64,000 bases of DNA. It comes from Clusia tigrina. Taxonomy: Eukaryota > Arthropoda > Insecta > Diptera > Clusiidae. The stretch is taken from positions 96,226,280-96,290,279 of the forward strand of contig OV050033.1 in assembly GCA_920105625.2 (NCBI GenBank), in the 5' to 3' direction. The position numbers were made by a program, and so were the translations under genes. The notes under the pieces are model-generated. The model was not told where the DNA came from. It worked only from the letters and a program-made list of their open reading frames with translations, and searched no databases. Below, piece after piece: positions 1 to 12,842 of this stretch; within the stretch, counting starts at the first letter, position 1, and each line of letters begins with the position of its first letter.

Positions 1-1963
1 ACCTATCAAAGTTTGCAACATAGAAACGCTTGTAACTTTTTACTGGAGCGTCATAAAACCTTGAAATTTTGTAACAATAAAGTACTCGAGCCTCTTTTTC
101 AATTTAAGTTATCGCTGAAAGCTATGCTACCCTTGAGTCCCAAATCAAACACTGATAAAACTTCAAATGGCGCTAAATCCTATACGGTACGTCCTCCACC
201 TATCAAAGTTTGCAACATAGAAATGCTTGTAACTTTTTACTGGAGCGTCATAAAACCTTGAAATTTTGTAACAATAAAGTACTCGAGCCTCTTGTCAATT
301 TAAGCTATCGCTCAAAGCTATGCTACCATTGAGTCCCAAATCAAACACTGATAAAACTTCAAATGGCCCTAACTTCTATACGGTACGTCCTACACCTATC
401 ACAGTTTGCAACATACAAATGCTTGTAACTTTTTACTGGAGCGTCATAAAACCTTGAAATTTTGTAACAATAAAGTACTCGAGCCTCTTGTCAATTTAAA
501 CTATCGCTCAAAGCTATGCTACCATTGATTCCCAAATCAAACACTGATAAAACTTCAAATGGCCCTAACTTCTATGTGGTACGTCCTACACCTATCAAAG
601 TTTGCAACATACAAATGCTTGTAACTTTTTACTGGAGCGTCATAAAACCTTGAAATTTTGTAACAATAAAGTACTCGAGCCTCTTGTCAATTTAAGCTAT
701 CGCTCAAAGCTATGCTACCCATGAGTCCCAAATCAAACACTGATTAAACTTCAAATGGCCCTAACTTCTATACGGTACGTCCTACACCTATCAAAGTTTG
801 CAACATAGAAATGCTTGTAACTTTTTACTGGAGCGTCATAAAACCTTAAAATTTTGTAACAATAAAGTACTCGAGCCTCTTGTCAATTTAAGCTGTCGCT
901 CAAGGCTATGCTACCATTGAGTCCCAAATCAAACACTGATTAATACTTCAAATGGCCCTAACTTCTATACGGTACGTCCTACACCTATCAATGTTTGCAA
1001 CATACAATTGCTTGTAACTTTTTACTGGAGCGTCATAAAACCTTGAAATTTTGTAACAATAAAGTACTCGAGACTCTTGTCACTTTAAGCTATCGCTCAA
1101 AGCTGTGCTACCCTTTAGTTCCAAATCAAACACTGATAAAACTTCAAATGGCCCTAATTTCTATACGGTACGTCCTTCTCCTATCACAGTTTGCAACATA
1201 CAAATGCTTGTAACTTTTTACTGGAGCGTCATAAAACCTTGAAATTTTGTAACAATAAAGTACTCGAGCATATTGTCAATTTAAACTATCGTTCAAAGCT
1301 ATGCTACCATTGATTCCCAAATCAAACACTGACAAAACTTCAAATGGCCCTAACTTCTATGTGGTACGTCCTACACCTATCAAAGTTTGCAACATACAAA
1401 TGCTTGTAACTTTTTACTGGAGCGTCATAAAACCTTGAAATTTTGTAACAGTAAAGTACTCGAGCCTCTTGTCAATTTAATCTATCGCTCAAAGCTATGC
1501 TACCCATGAGTCCCAAATCAAACACTGATTAAACTTCAAATGGCCCTAACTTCTATACGGTACGTCCTACACCTATCAAAGTTTGCAACATAGAAATGCT
1601 TGTAACTTTTTACTGGAGCGTCATAAAACCTTAAAATTTTGTAACAATAAAGTACTCGAGCCTCTTTTTCAATTTAAGTTATCGCTCAAAGCTATGCTAC
1701 CCTTGAGTCCCAAATCAAACACTGATAAAACTTCAAATGGCCCTAAATCCTATACGGTACGTCCTACACCTATCAAAGTTTGCAACATAGAAATACTTGT
1801 AACTTTTTACTGGAGCGTCATAAAACCTTGAAATTTTGTAACAATAAAGTACTCGAGCCTCTTGTCAATTTAAACTATCGCTCAAAGCTATGCTACCCTT
1901 GAGTTCTAAATCAAACACTGATAAAACTTCAAATGGCCCTAATTTCTATACGGTACGTCCTTC

Positions 1964-2107
1964 TCCTATCACAGTTGACCAATAACAATAAAGTACTCGA
2001 AACTCTTGTCAATTTAAACTATCGCTCAAAGCTATGCTACCATTGATTCCCAAATCAAACACTGATAAAACTTCAAATGGCCCTAACTTCTATGTGGTAC
2101 GTCCTAC
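1964..2107 (+). repeat. Truncated 144-bp monomer
   Basis: The monomer starts normally (TCCTATCACAGTT) and then jumps through GACCAAT directly to AACAATAAAGTACTCG, so the dyad and the conserved TTTTTACTGGAGCG region are missing. The net loss is 52 bp. The bases GACCAAT fit neither side cleanly and look like filler at an end-joining junction. The homologous place in the second copy of this segment (near 4,330) is intact. Downstream spacing returns to 196 bp, so the array phase is shifted from here on. Confidence 0.88.
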
Positions 2108-2199
2108 ACCTATCAAAGTTTGCAACATACAAATGCTTGTAACTTTTTACTGGAGCGTCATAAAACCTTGAAATTTTGTAACAATAAACTACTCGAGCC

Positions 2200-3330
2200 T
2201 CTTGTCAATTTAAGTTATCGCTCAAAGCTATGCTACCATTGAGTCCCAAATCAAACACTGATAAAACTTCAAATGGCCCTAATTTCTATACGGTACATCT
2301 TTCTTCTATCACAGTTTGCAACATACAAATGCTTGTAACTTTTTACTGGAGCGTCATAAAACCTTGAAATTTTGTAACAATAAAGTACTCGAGCCTCTTG
2401 TCAATTTAAACTATCGCTCAAGGCTATGCTACCATTGATTCCCAAATCAAACACGGATAAAACTTCAAATGGCCCTAACTTCTATGTGGTACGTCCTACA
2501 CCTATCAAAGTTTGCAACATACAAATGCTTGTAACTTTTTACTGAAGCGTCATAAAACCTTGAAATTTTGTAACAATAAAGTACTCGAGCCTCTTGTCAA
2601 TTTAAGCTATCGCTCAAAGCTATGCTACCATTGAGTCCCAAATCAAACACTGATAAAACTTCAAATGGCCCTAACTTCTATACCGTACGTCCTACACCTA
2701 TCAAAGTTTGCAACATACAAATGCTTGTAACTTTTTACTGGAGCGTCATAAAACCTTGAAATTTTGTAACAATAAAGTACTCGAGCCTCCTGTCAATTTA
2801 AGCTATCGCTCAAGCCTATGCTACCCTTGAGTCCCAAACCAAACACTGATTACTACTTCAAATGGCCCTAACTTCTATACGGTACGTCCTACACCTATCA
2901 ATGTTTGCAACATACAATTGCTTGTAACTTTCTACTGGAGCGTCATAAAACCTTGAAATTTTGTAACAATAAAGTACTCGAGACTCTTGTCAATTTAAGC
3001 TATCGCTCAAAGCTGTGCTACCCTTGAGTTCCAAATCAAACTCTGATAAAACTTCAAATGGCCCTAATTTCTATACGGTACGTCCTTCTCCTATCACAGT
3101 TTGTAACATACAAATGCTTGTAACTTTTTACTGGAGCGTCATAAAACCTTGAAATTTTGTAACAATAAAGTACTCGAGCCTCTTGTCAATTTAAACTATC
3201 GCTCAAAGCTATGCTACCATTGATTCCCAAATCAAACACTGATAAAACTTCAAATGGCCCTAACTTCTATGTGGTACGTCCTACACCTATCAAAGTTTGC
3301 AACATACAAATCCTTGTAACTTTTTACTGG
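2200..3330 (+). repeat. 17-monomer duplication, upstream copy
   Basis: This segment is matched at an offset of exactly 3,334 bases by 5,534-6,664. Shared rare variants in the same order are ACACGGATAAAAC (2,451 / 5,785), ACTGAAGCGTC (2,541 / 5,875), GATTACTACTTC (2,851 / 6,185), CTTTCTACTGG (near 2,930 / 6,264) and CAAACTCTGATAAAAC (3,041 / 6,375). Similarity ends near 3,300, where this copy continues with AAACTACTCGAG and the other with AAAGTACTCGAG. Confidence 0.85.
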
Positions 3331-5533
3331 AGCGTCATAAAACCTTGAAATTTCGTAACAATAAACTACTCGAGCCTCTTGTCAATTTAAGTTATCGCTC
3401 AAAGCTATGCTACCATTGAGTCCCAAATCAAACACTGATAAAACTTCAAATGGCCCTAACTTCTATACGGTACGTCCTACACCTATCAAAGTTTGCAACA
3501 TACAAATGCTTGTAACTTTTTACTGGAGTGTCATAAAACCTTGAAATTTTGTAACAATAAAGTACTCGAGCCTCTTGTCAATTTAAGCTATCGCTCAACC
3601 TATGCTACCCTTGAGTCCCGAATCAAACACTGATTAATACTTCAAATGGCCCTAACTTCTATACGGTACGTCCTACACCTATCAATGTTTGCAACATACA
3701 ATTGCTTGTAACTTTTTATTGGAGCGTCATAAAACCTTGAAATTTTGTAACAATAAAGTACTCGAGACTCTTGTCAATTTAAGCTATCGCTCAAAGCTGT
3801 GCTACCCTTGAGTTCCAAATCAAACACTGATAAAACTTCAAATGGCCCTAATTTCTATACGGTACGTCCTTCTTCTATCACAGTTTGCAACATACAAATG
3901 CTTGTAACTTTTTACTGGAGCGTCATAAAACCTTGAAATTTTGTAACAATAAAGTACTCGAGCATATTGTCAATTTAAACTATCGTTCAAAGCTATGCTA
4001 CCATTGATTCCCAAATCAAACACTGACAAAACCTCAAATGGCCCTAACTTCTATGTGGTACGTCCTACACCTATCAAAGTTTGCAACATACAAATGCTTG
4101 TAACTTTTTACTGGAGCATCATAAAACCTTGAAATTTTGTAACAGTAAAGTACTCGAGCCTCTTTTTCAATTTAAGTTATCGCTCAAAGCTATGCTACCC
4201 TTGAGTCCCAAATCAAACACTGATAAAACTTCAAATGGCCCTAAATCCTATACGGTACGTCCTACACCTATCAAAGTTTGCAACATAGAAATGCTTGTAA
4301 CTTTTTACTGGAGCGTCATAAAACCTTGAAATTTTGTAACAATAAAGTACTCGAAACTCATGTCAATTTAAACTATCGCTCAAAGCTATGCTACCATTGA
4401 TTCCCAAATCAAACACTGATAAATCTTCAAATGGCCCTAACTTCTATGTGGTACGTCCTACACCTATCAAAGTTTGCAACATACAAATGCTTGTAACTTT
4501 TTACAGGAGCGTCATAAAACCTTGAAATTTTGTAACAATAAACTACTCGAGCCTCTTGTCAATTTAAGTTATCGCTCAAAGCTATGCTACCATTGAGTCC
4601 CAAATCAAACACTGATAAAACTTCAAATGGCCCTAACTTCTATACGGTACGTCCTACACCTATCAAAGTTTGCAACATACAAATGCTTGTAACTTTTTAC
4701 TGGAGTGTCATAAAACCTTGAAATTTTGTAACAATAAAGTACTCGAGCCTCTTGTCAATTTAAGCTATCGCTCAAAGCTGTGCTACCCTTGAGTTCCAAA
4801 TCAAACTCTGATAAAACTTCAAATGGCCCTAATTTCTATACGGTACGTCCTTCTCTTATCACAGTTTGCAACATACAAATGCTTGTAACTTTTTACTGGA
4901 GCATCATAAAACCTTGAAATTTTGTAACAATAAAGTACTCGAGCCTCTTGTCAATTTAAACTATCGCTCAAAGCTATGCTATCATTGATTCCCAAATCAA
5001 ACACTGATAAAACTTCAAATGGCCCTAACTTCTATGTGGTACGTCCTACACCTATCAAAGTTTGCAACATACAAATGCTTGTAACTTTTTACTGGAGCGT
5101 CATAAAACCTTGAAATTTTGTAACAATAAACTACTCGAGCCTCTTGTCAATTTAAGTTATCGCTCAAAGCTATGCTACCATTGAGTCCCAAATCAAACAC
5201 TGATAAAACTTCAAATGGCCCTAACTTCTATACGGTACGTCCTACACCTATCAAAGTTTGCAACATACAAATGCTTGTAACTTTTTACTGGAGTGTCATA
5301 AAACCTTGAAATTTTGTAACAATAAAGTACTCGAGCCTCTTGTCAATTTAAGCTATCGCTCAAACCTTGCTACCCTTGAGTCCCAAATCAAACACTGATT
5401 AATACTTCAAATGGCCCTAACTTCTATACGGTACGTCCTACACCTATCAATGTTTGCAACATACAATTGCTTGTAACTTTTTACTGGAGCGTCATAAAAC
5501 CTTGAAATTTTGTAACAATAAAGTACTCGAGAC

Positions 5534-6664
5534 TCTTGTCAATTTAAGCTATCGCTCAAAGCTGTGCTACCCTTGAGTTCCAAATCAAACACTGATAAAA
5601 CTTCAAATGGCCCTAATTTCTATACGGTACGTCCTTCTTCTATCACAGTTTGCAACATACAAATGCTTGTAACTTTTTACTGGAGCGTCATAAAACCTTG
5701 AAATTTTGTAACAATAAAGTACTCGAGCCTCTTGTCAATTTAAACTATCGATCAAAGCTATGCTACCATTGATTCCCAAATCAAACACGGATAAAACTTC
5801 AAATGGCCCTAACTTCTATGTGGTACGTCCTACACCTATCAAAGTTTGCAACATACAAATGCTTGTAACTTTTTACTGAAGCGTCATAAAACCTTGAAAT
5901 TTTGTAACAATAAAGTACTCGAGCCTCTTGTCAATTTAAGCTATCGCTCAAAGCTATGCTACCATTGAGTCCCAAATCAAACACTGATAAAACTTCAAAT
6001 GGCCCTAACTTCTGTACCGTACGTCCTACACCTATCAAAGTTTGCAACATACAAATGCTTGTAACTTTTTACTGGAACGTCATAAAACCTTGAAATTTTG
6101 TAACAATAAAGTACTCGAGCCTCCTGTCAATTTAAGCTATCGCTCAAGCCTATGCTACCCTTGAGTCCCAAATCAAACACTGATTACTACTTCAAATGGC
6201 CCTAACTTCTATACGGTACGTCCTACACCTATCAATGTTTGCAACATACAATTGCTTGTAACTTTCTACTGGAGCGTCATAAAACCTTGAAATTTTGTAC
6301 CAATAAAGTACTCGAGACTCTTGTCAATTTAAGCTATCGCTCAAAGCTGTGCTACCCTTGAGTTCCAAATCAAACTCTGATAAAACTTCAAATGGCCCTA
6401 ATTTCTATACGGTACGTCCTTCTCCTATCACAGTTTGCAACATACAAATGCTTGTAACTTTTTACTGGAGCGTCATAAAACCTTGAAATTTTGTAACAAT
6501 AAAGTACTCGAGCCTCTTGTCAATTTAAACTATCGCTCAAAGCTATGCTACCATTGATTCCCAAATCAAACACTGATAAAACTTCAAATGGCCCTAACTT
6601 CTATGTGGTACGTCCTACACCTATCAAAGTTTGCAACATACAAATGCTTGTAACTTTTTACTGG
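5534..6664 (+). repeat. 17-monomer duplication, downstream copy
   Basis: Partner of 2,200-3,330. Few differences are visible, for example CCTTCTTC here against CTTTCTTC upstream near 2,300, and TATGCTACCCTTGAGTCCCA against CCCAAACC near 2,836. Its right part also belongs to the next higher-order unit, which begins near 6,240, so duplication boundaries overlap rather than stack end to end. Confidence 0.82.
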
Positions 6665-8486
6665 AGCGTCATAAAACCTTGAAATTTTGTAACAATAAAG
6701 TACTCGAGCCTCTTGTCAATTTAAGCTATCGCTCAAAGCTATGCTACCCATGAGTCCCAAATCAAACACTGATTAAACTTCAAATGGCCCTAACTTCTAT
6801 ACGGTACGTCCTACACCTATCAAAGTTTGCAACATAGAAATGCTTGTAACTTTTTACTGGAGCGTCATAAAACCTTGAAATTTTGTAACAATAAAGTACT
6901 CGAGCCTCTTGTCAATTTAAGCTATCGCTCAAAGCTATGCTACCATTGAGTCCCAAATCAAACACTGATAAAACTTCAAATGGCCCTAACTTCTATACGG
7001 TACGTCCTACACATATCAAAGTTTGCAACATACAAATGCTTGTAACTTTTTACTGGAGCGTCATAAAACCTTGAAATTTTGTAACAATAAAGTACTCGAG
7101 CCTCTTGTCAATTTAAGTTATCGCTCAAAGCTATGCTACCCTTGAGTCCCAAATCAAACACTGATAAAACTTCAAATGTACCTAACTCCTATACGGTACG
7201 TCCTACACCTATCAAAGTTTGCAACATAGAAACGCTTGTAACTTTTTACTGGAGCGTCATAAAACCTTGAAATTTTGTAACAATAAAGTACTCGAGCCCT
7301 CTTGTCAATTTAAGTTATCGCTCAAAGCTATGCTACCCTTGAGTCCCAAATCAGACACTGATAAAACTTCAAATGGCCCTAACTCCTATACGGTACGTCC
7401 CACACCTATCAAAGTTTGCAACATACAAATGCGTGTAACTTTTTAATGGAGCGTCATCAAACCTTGAAATTTTGTAACAATAAAGTACTCGAGCCTCTTG
7501 TCAATTTAAGCTATCGCTCAAAGCTATGCTACACTTGAGTCCCAAATCAAACACTGATAAAACTTCAAATGGCCTTAACTTCTTTACGGTACGTCCTACA
7601 CCTATCAAAGTTTGCAACATACAAATGCTTGTAACTTTTTACTGGAGCGTCATAAAACCTTGAAATTTTGTAACAATAAAGTACTCGAGCCTCTTGTCAA
7701 TTTAAGCTATCGCTCAAAGCTATGCTACCGTTGAGCACCAAATCAAACACTGATAAAACTTCAAATGGCCCTAACTCATATACGGTACGTCCTACACCTA
7801 TCAAAGTTTGCAACATAGAAATGCTTGTAACTTTTTACTGGAGCGTCATAAAACCTTGAAATTTTGGAACAATAAAGTACTCGAGCCTCTTGTCAATTTA
7901 AGCTATCGCTCAAAGCTATGCTACCATTGAGTCCCAAATCAAACACTGATAAAACTTCAAATGGCCCTAACTTCTATACGGTACGTCCTACAACTATCAA
8001 AGTTTGCAACATACAAATGCTTGTAACTTTTTACTGGAGCGTCATAAAACCTTGAAATTTTGTAACAATAAAGTACTCGAGCCTCTTGTCAATTTAAGCT
8101 ATCGCTCAAAGCTATGCTACCCATGAGTCCCAAATCAAACACTGATAAAACTTCAAATGACCCTAACTTCTATACGGTACGTCCTACAACTATCAAATTT
8201 TGCAATCTACAAATGCTTGTAACTTTTCACTGGAGCGTCATAAAACCTTGAAATTTTGTAACAATAAAGTACTCGAGCCTCTTTTTCAATTTAAGTTATT
8301 GCTCAAAGCTATGCTAACCTTGAGTCCTAAATCAAACACTGATAAAGCTTCAAATGGACCTAACTCCTATACGGTACGTCCTACACGTATCAAAGTTTGC
8401 AACATAGAAACGCTTGTAACTTTTTACTGAATGAACTTCGAATGGCCCTAACTTCTATACGGTACGTCCTACACCTATCAAAATTT
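6240..8486 (+). repeat. HOR unit B1 (2,247 bp: 11 monomers plus one truncated)
   Basis: Matched at offset 2,247 by 8,487-10,590. Shared markers in order: ATTTCTATACGG (6,401 / 8,648), CCCATGAGTCCC with GATTAAAC (near 6,750 / 8,997), AAATGTACCTAAC (near 7,175 / 9,422), GAGCCCTCTTGTC (near 7,294 / 9,541), TAATGGAGCGTCATCAAACC (near 7,444 / 9,691), GTTGAGCACCAAATC (near 7,730 / 9,977), TTTTGGAACAAT (near 7,863 / 10,110) and TGCAATCTACAAATG (near 8,202 / 10,449). The odd unit length comes from the 88-bp monomer at 8,385-8,472. Confidence 0.9.
8385..8472 (+). repeat. Truncated 88-bp monomer at an ACTG/ACTG junction
   Basis: The monomer runs normally through TTTTTACTG (position 45) and then continues at position 154 with AATGAACTTCGAATGG, losing 108 bp. 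ACTG occurs in the intact monomer at 42-45 and again at 150-153, exactly 108 bp apart, so the deletion lies between short direct repeats. The second HOR copy has AAACACTGAATGAACTTC near 10,581-10,600, which is the full-length form of the right side of this junction. Confidence 0.9.
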
Positions 8487-10590
8487 GCAACATACAAATG
8501 CTTGTAACTTTTTACTGGAGCGTCAGAAAACCTTGAAATTTTGTAACAATAAAGTACTCAAGCCTTTTTGTCAATTTAAGCTATCGCTCAAAGCTATGCT
8601 GCCCTTGAGTTCCAAATCAAACACTGATAAAACTTCAAATGGCCCTAATTTCTATACGGTACGTCCTTCTCCTATCACAGTTTGCAACATACAAATGCTT
8701 GTAACTTTTTACTGGAGCGTCATGAAACCTTGAAATTTTGTAACAATAAAGTACTCGAGCCTCTTGTCAATTTAAACTATCGCTCAAAGCTATGCTACCA
8801 TTGAGTCCCAAATCAAACACTGATAAAACTTCAAATGGCCCTAACTTCTATGTGGTACGTCCTACACCTATCAAAGTTTGCAACATACAAATGCTTGTAA
8901 CTTTTTACTGGAGCGTCATAAAACCTTGAAATTTTGTAACAATAAAGTACTCGAGCCTCTTGTCAATTTAAGCTATCGCTCAAAGCTATGCTACCCATGA
9001 GTCCCAAATCAAACACTGATTAAACTTCAAATGGCCCTAACTTCTATACGGTACGTCCTACACCTATCAAAGTTTGCAACATAGAAATGCTTGTAACTTT
9101 TTACTGGAGCGTCATAAAACCTTGAAATTTTGTAACAATAAAGTACTCGAGCCTCTTGTCAATTTAAGCTATCGCTCAAAGCTATGCTACCATTGAGTCC
9201 CAAATCAAACACTGATAAAACTTCAAATGGCCCTAACTTCTATACGGTACGTCCTACACATATCAAAGTTTGCAACATACAAATGCTTGTAACTTTTTAC
9301 TGGAGCGTCATAAAACCTTGAAATTTTGTAACAATAAAGTACTCGAGCCTCTTGTCAATTTAAGTTATCGCTCAAAGCTATGCTACCCTTGAGTCCCAAA
9401 TCAAACACTGATAAAACTTCAAATGTACCTAACTCCTATACGGTACGTCCTACACCTATCAAAGTTTGCAACATAGAAACGCTTGTAACTTTTTACTGGA
9501 GCGTCATAAAACCTTGAAATTTTGTAACAATAAAGTACTCGAGCCCTCTTGTCAATTTAAGTTATCGCTCAAAGCTATGCTACCCTTGAGTCCCAAATCA
9601 GAAACTGATAAAACTTCAAATGGCCCTAACTCCTATACGGTACGTCCTACACCTATCAAAGTTTGCAACATACAAATGCGTGTAACTTTTTAATGGAGCG
9701 TCATCAAACCTTGAAATTTTGTAACAATAAAGTACTCGAGCCTCTTGTCAATTTAAGCTATCGCTCAAAGCTATGCTACCCTTGAGTCCCAAATCAAACA
9801 CTGATAAAACTTCAAATGGCCTTAACTTCTTTACGGTACGTCCTACACCTATCAAAGTTTGCAACATACAAATGCTTGTAACTTTTTACTGGAGCGTCAT
9901 AAAACCTTGAAATTTTGTAACAATAAAGTACTCGAGCCTCTTGTCAATTTAAGCTATCGCTCAAAGCTATGCTACCGTTGAGCACCAAATCAAACACTGA
10001 TAAAACTTCAAATGGCCCTAACTCCTATACGGTACGTCCTACACCTATCAAAGTTTGCAACATAGAAATGCTTGTAACTTTTTACTGGAGCGTCATAAAA
10101 CCTTGAAATTTTGGAACAATAAAGTACTCGAGCCTCTTGTCAATTTAAGCTATCGCTCAAAGCTATGCTACCATTGAGTCCCAAATCAAACACTGATAAA
10201 ACTTCAAATGGCCCTAACTTCTATATGGTACGTCCTACAACTATCAAAGTTTGCAACATACAAATGCTGGTAACTTTTTACTGGAGCGTCATAAAACCTT
10301 GAAATTTTGTAACAATAAAGTACTCGAGCCTCTTGTCAATTTAAGCTATCGCTCAAAGCTATGCTACCCATGAGTCCCAAATCAAACACTGATAAAACTT
10401 CAAATGACCCTAACTTCTATACGGTACGTCCTACAACTATCAAATTTTGCAATCTACAAATGCTTGTAACTTTTCACTGGAGCGTCATAAAACCTTGAAA
10501 TTTTGTAACAATAAAGTACTCGAGCCTCTTTTTCAATTTAAGTTATTGCTCAAAGCTATGCTAACCTTGAGTCCCAAATCAAACACTGAA
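8487..10590 (+). repeat. HOR unit B2 (second copy of the 2,247-bp unit)
   Basis: Colinear with 6,240-8,343 at offset 2,247. Similarity stops at AAACACTGA (10,581-10,589), exactly where copy 1 carries the extra 88-bp remnant, after which the offset to the shared ATGAAC motif becomes 2,159. Differences I noticed include GTCAGAAAACC and AGCCTTTTTGTC near 8,523-8,570, TCAGAAACTGATA (9,598) against TCAGACACTGATA (7,351), CCCTTGAGTC (9,780) against ACACTTGAGTC (7,532), and ATGCTGGTAAC (10,264) against ATGCTTGTAAC. Confidence 0.88.
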
Positions 10591-11450
10591 TGAACTTCAA
10601 ATGGCCCTAACTTCTATACGGTACGTCCTATACCTATCAAAGTTTGCAACATACAAATGCTTGTAACTTTTTACTGGAGCGTCATAAAACCTTGAAATTT
10701 TGTAACAATAAAGTACTCGAGCCTCTTGTCAATTTAAGCTATCGCTCAAAGCTATGCTACCATTGTGTCCCAAATCAAATACTGATAAAACTTCAAATGG
10801 CCCTAACTTCTATACGGTACGTCCTACAACTATCAAAGTTTGCAACATACAAATGCTTGTAACTTTTTACTGGAGCGTCATAAAACCTTGAAATTTTGTA
10901 ACAATAAAGTACTCGAGCCTCTTGTCAATTTAAGCTATCGCTCAAAGCTATGCTTCCCATGAGTCCCAAATCAAACACTGATAAAACTTCAAATGGCCCT
11001 AACTTCTATACGGTACGTCCTACAACTATCAAATTTTGCAACATACAAATGCTTGTAACTTTTAACTGGAGCGTCATAAAACCTTGAAATTTTGTAACAA
11101 TAAAGTACTCGAGCCTCTTTTTCAATTTAAGTTATCGCTCAAAGCTATGCTACCCTTGAGTCCCAAATCAAACACTGATAAAACTTCAAATTTACCTAAC
11201 TCCTACCCGGTACGTCCTACACCTATCAAAGTTTGCAACATAGAAACGCTTGTAACTTTTTACTGGAGCGTCATAAAACCAAGAAATTTTGTAAAAATAA
11301 AGTACTCGAGCCTCTTGTCAATTTAAGCTATCGCTCAAAGCTATGCTACCCTTGAGTTCCAAATCAAACACTGATAAAACTTCAAATGGCCCTAATTTCT
11401 ATACGGTACGTCCTTCTCCTATCACAGTTTGCAACATACAAATGCTTGTA

Positions 11451-11472
11451 AGGTTTTACTGGACATAAAACC
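11451..11472 (+). repeat. 4-bp deletion marker (GGAGCGTCAT to GGACAT), copy 1
   Basis: Here the conserved TAACTTTTTACTGGAGCGTC reads TAAGGTTTTACTGGACATAA: GCGT is missing after GGA (junction 11,463/11,464) and CT has become GG. The identical double change recurs with its junction at 12,833/12,834 and 14,791/14,792. The combination occurs only at these three sites, so they are copies of one ancestral monomer. Confidence 0.88.
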
Positions 11473-12820
11473 TTGAAATTTTGTAACAATAAAGTACTCG
11501 AGCCTCTTTTTCAATTTAAGTTATCGCTCAAAGCTATGCTACCCTTCAGTCCCAAATCAAACACTGATAAAACTTCAAATGGCCCTAACTCCTATACGGT
11601 ACGTCCTACACCTATCAAAGTTTGCAACATACAAATGCTTGTAACTTTTTACTGGAGCGTCATAAAACCTTGAAATTTTGTAACAATAAAGTACTCGAGC
11701 CTCTTGTCAATTTAAGCTATCGCTCAAAGCTATGCTACCATTGAGTTCCAAATCAAACACTGATAAAACTTCAAATGGCCCTAACTTCTATACGGTACGT
11801 CCTACACCTATCAAAGTTTGCAACATACAAATGCTTGTAACTTTTTACTGGAGCGTCATAAAACCTTGAAATTTTGTAACAATAAAGTACTCGAGCCTCT
11901 TTTTCAATTTAAGTTATCGCTCAAAGCTATGCTACCCTTGAGTCCCAAATCAAACACTGATAAAACTTCAAATGGACCTAACTCCTATACGGTACGTCCT
12001 ACACCTATCAAAGTTTGCAACATAGAAACGCTTGTAACTTTTTACTGGAGCGTCATAAAACCTTGAAATTTTGCAACAATAAAGAACTCGAGCCTCTTGT
12101 CAATTTAAGTTATCGCTCAAAGCTATGCTACCCCTGAGTCCCAAATCAAACACTGATAAAACTTCAAATGGCCCTAACTCCTATACAGTACGTCCTACAG
12201 CTATCAAAGTTTGCAACATACAAATGCGTGTAACTTTTTAATGGAGCGTCATAAAACCTTGAAATTTTGTAACAATAAAGTACTCGAGCCTCTTGTCAAT
12301 TTAAGCTATCGCTCAAAGCTATGCTACCCTTGAGTCCCAAATCAAACACTGATAAAACTTCAAATGGCCTTAACTTCTATACGGTACGTCCTACACCTAT
12401 CAAAGTTTGCAACATACAAATGCTTGTAACTTTTTACTGGAGCGTCATAAAACCTTGAAATTTTGTAAGAATAAAGCACTCGAGCCTCTTGTCAATTTAA
12501 GCTATCGCTCAAAGCTATGCTACCGTTGAGTTCCAAATCAAACACTGATAAAACTTCAAATGGCCCTAACTCCTATACGGTACGTCCTACACCTATCAAA
12601 GTTTGCAACATAGAAATGCTTGTAACTTTTTACTGGAGCGTCATAAACCCTTGAAATTTTGTAACAATAAAGTACTCGAGCCTCTTGTCAATTTGAACTA
12701 TCGCTCAAAGCTATGCTACCATAGAGTCCCAAATCAAACACTGATAAAACTTCAAATGGCCCTAACTTCTATGCGGTACGTCCTACACCTATCAAAGTTT
12801 GCAACATACAAATGCTTGTA

Positions 12821-12842
12821 AGGTTTTACTGGACATAAAACC
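12821..12842 (+). repeat. 4-bp deletion marker, copy 2
   Basis: Same linked changes as at 11,451, offset 1,370 (7 monomers, slightly short because of the internal deletion). The monomer upstream reads CAATTTGAACTATCGC and ATGCGGTACG, as does the one before the third copy at 14,779, but not the one before the first. Confidence 0.85.

Larger units (their letters stand above)
1..6240 (+). repeat. Satellite block A (GTGGTACG / ACAATTG / CCTTCTCC subfamily)
   Basis: About 32 monomers of mixed type. Diagnostic variants are CTATGTGGTACG (for example near 575, 1,345, 2,092, 2,495, 3,265, 4,446, 5,036, 5,817), CAATGTTTGCAACATACAATTG (phase-1 positions 983, 2,893, 3,677, 5,442 and 6,227) and GTACGTCCTTCTCC. 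CTATGTGGTACG occurs again near 6,604 and 8,850 and I do not find it beyond about 9 kb. The segment 880-2,270 is homologous to 3,574-4,630. The offset falls from 2,694 to 2,498 to 2,354 bases because one monomer (about 1,460-1,655) and the truncated 144-bp monomer are absent from the second copy. A 9-monomer offset (1,765 bp) links about 3,525-3,680 with 5,290-5,445. Confidence 0.85.
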
